From assembly GCA_964547415.1 (NCBI GenBank), contig CAZJNX010000262.1, positions 1-5,974 on the forward strand: a stretch of DNA of 5,974 bases, given 5' to 3'. Below the pieces are notes generated by a model. It was not told the origin of the DNA and did no database searches. It worked only from the letters and a program-made list of their open reading frames with translations. Below, piece by piece: positions 5,967 to 5,974 of the stretch. Within the stretch, counting starts at the first letter, position 1. Each line of letters opens with the position of its first letter. The position numbers and the translations under genes are program-made. This DNA comes from CAZJNX01 sp964547415 (GTDB taxonomy: Bacteria > Pseudomonadota > Alphaproteobacteria > Rhizobiales > Amorphaceae).

Positions 5967-5974
5967 GCCTTGGG
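5931..5974. other. Low-GC tail joined to the aldolase gene (candidate element end or chimeric junction)
   Basis: By count, 23 of 44 bases are G or C (about 52%), in a window that is otherwise very GC-rich, and the aldolase protein similarity ends exactly at its left border. It contains the ten-base palindrome AGGAATTCCT (5955-5964) and a CAAGG/CCTTG inverted pair (5953-5957, 5968-5972). I do not recognise the terminal repeat of any known insertion-sequence family. Nearly every frame is open across so short a tract, so no coding call is possible. It may be the edge of a mobile element, a rearrangement, or an assembly or cloning artefact. Confidence 0.4.

Noticed and set aside
5931..5974. Naming the tail as a specific insertion-sequence family or a group II intron end
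   Set aside because: No terminal repeat that I recognise, no GUGYG-type intron start, and only 44 bases are visible.
1..5974. CRISPR arrays, rRNA or tRNA genes, toxin-antitoxin or phage defence genes
   Set aside because: No regular repeat-spacer pattern, no RNA gene structure and no matching protein motifs were seen on either strand.

Overview
This window is very GC-rich. Five genes lie on the minus strand and one truncated gene lies on the plus strand. The gene content, the codon bias and a CTTGAC-type -35 element suggest an alphaproteobacterium, possibly Rhodospirillales-like. That placement is inferred from family resemblance, not from a database search.

Left part (1-2490), read right to left: fmt (methionyl-tRNA formyltransferase), then truA (tRNA pseudouridine 38-40 synthase) after a 3-base gap, then mtnP (S-methyl-5'-thioadenosine phosphorylase), which runs off the left edge. 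The truA stop overlaps an in-frame ATG of the mtnP frame as ATGA. The three look like one transcript joining initiator-tRNA formylation, tRNA modification and methionine/adenine salvage. The deformylase gene def, a common partner upstream of fmt, is not here. A 199-base non-coding stretch lies upstream of fmt instead.

Middle part (2491-5215): an acyl-CoA ligase of the AMP-forming superfamily (closest in feel to cyclohexanecarboxylate-CoA ligase, AliA type, with a GTG start) is followed 70 bases downstream by a zinc-independent quinone oxidoreductase-like MDR enzyme. The two are probably co-transcribed and suggest a catabolic role for an organic acid. The substrate cannot be read from the sequence.

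Right part (5216-5974): a 286-base divergent control region separates the ligase from a class II aldolase/adducin-family gene on the plus strand. It holds a plausible sigma70-type promoter for each direction, a dyad overlapping each -10 region, and a perfect 9-base inverted repeat between the two promoters. The aldolase reading frame loses family resemblance at about 5930. The last 44 bases are much less GC-rich than the rest, and the frame stops at 5966. This looks like a junction with other DNA (an insertion element, a rearrangement or an assembly/cloning chimera).

I do not see a clearly new biological system here. The points most worth a second look are the broken aldolase at the right edge and the dyad-rich divergent promoter region. 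Long open frames opposite the real genes are by-products of the high GC content.
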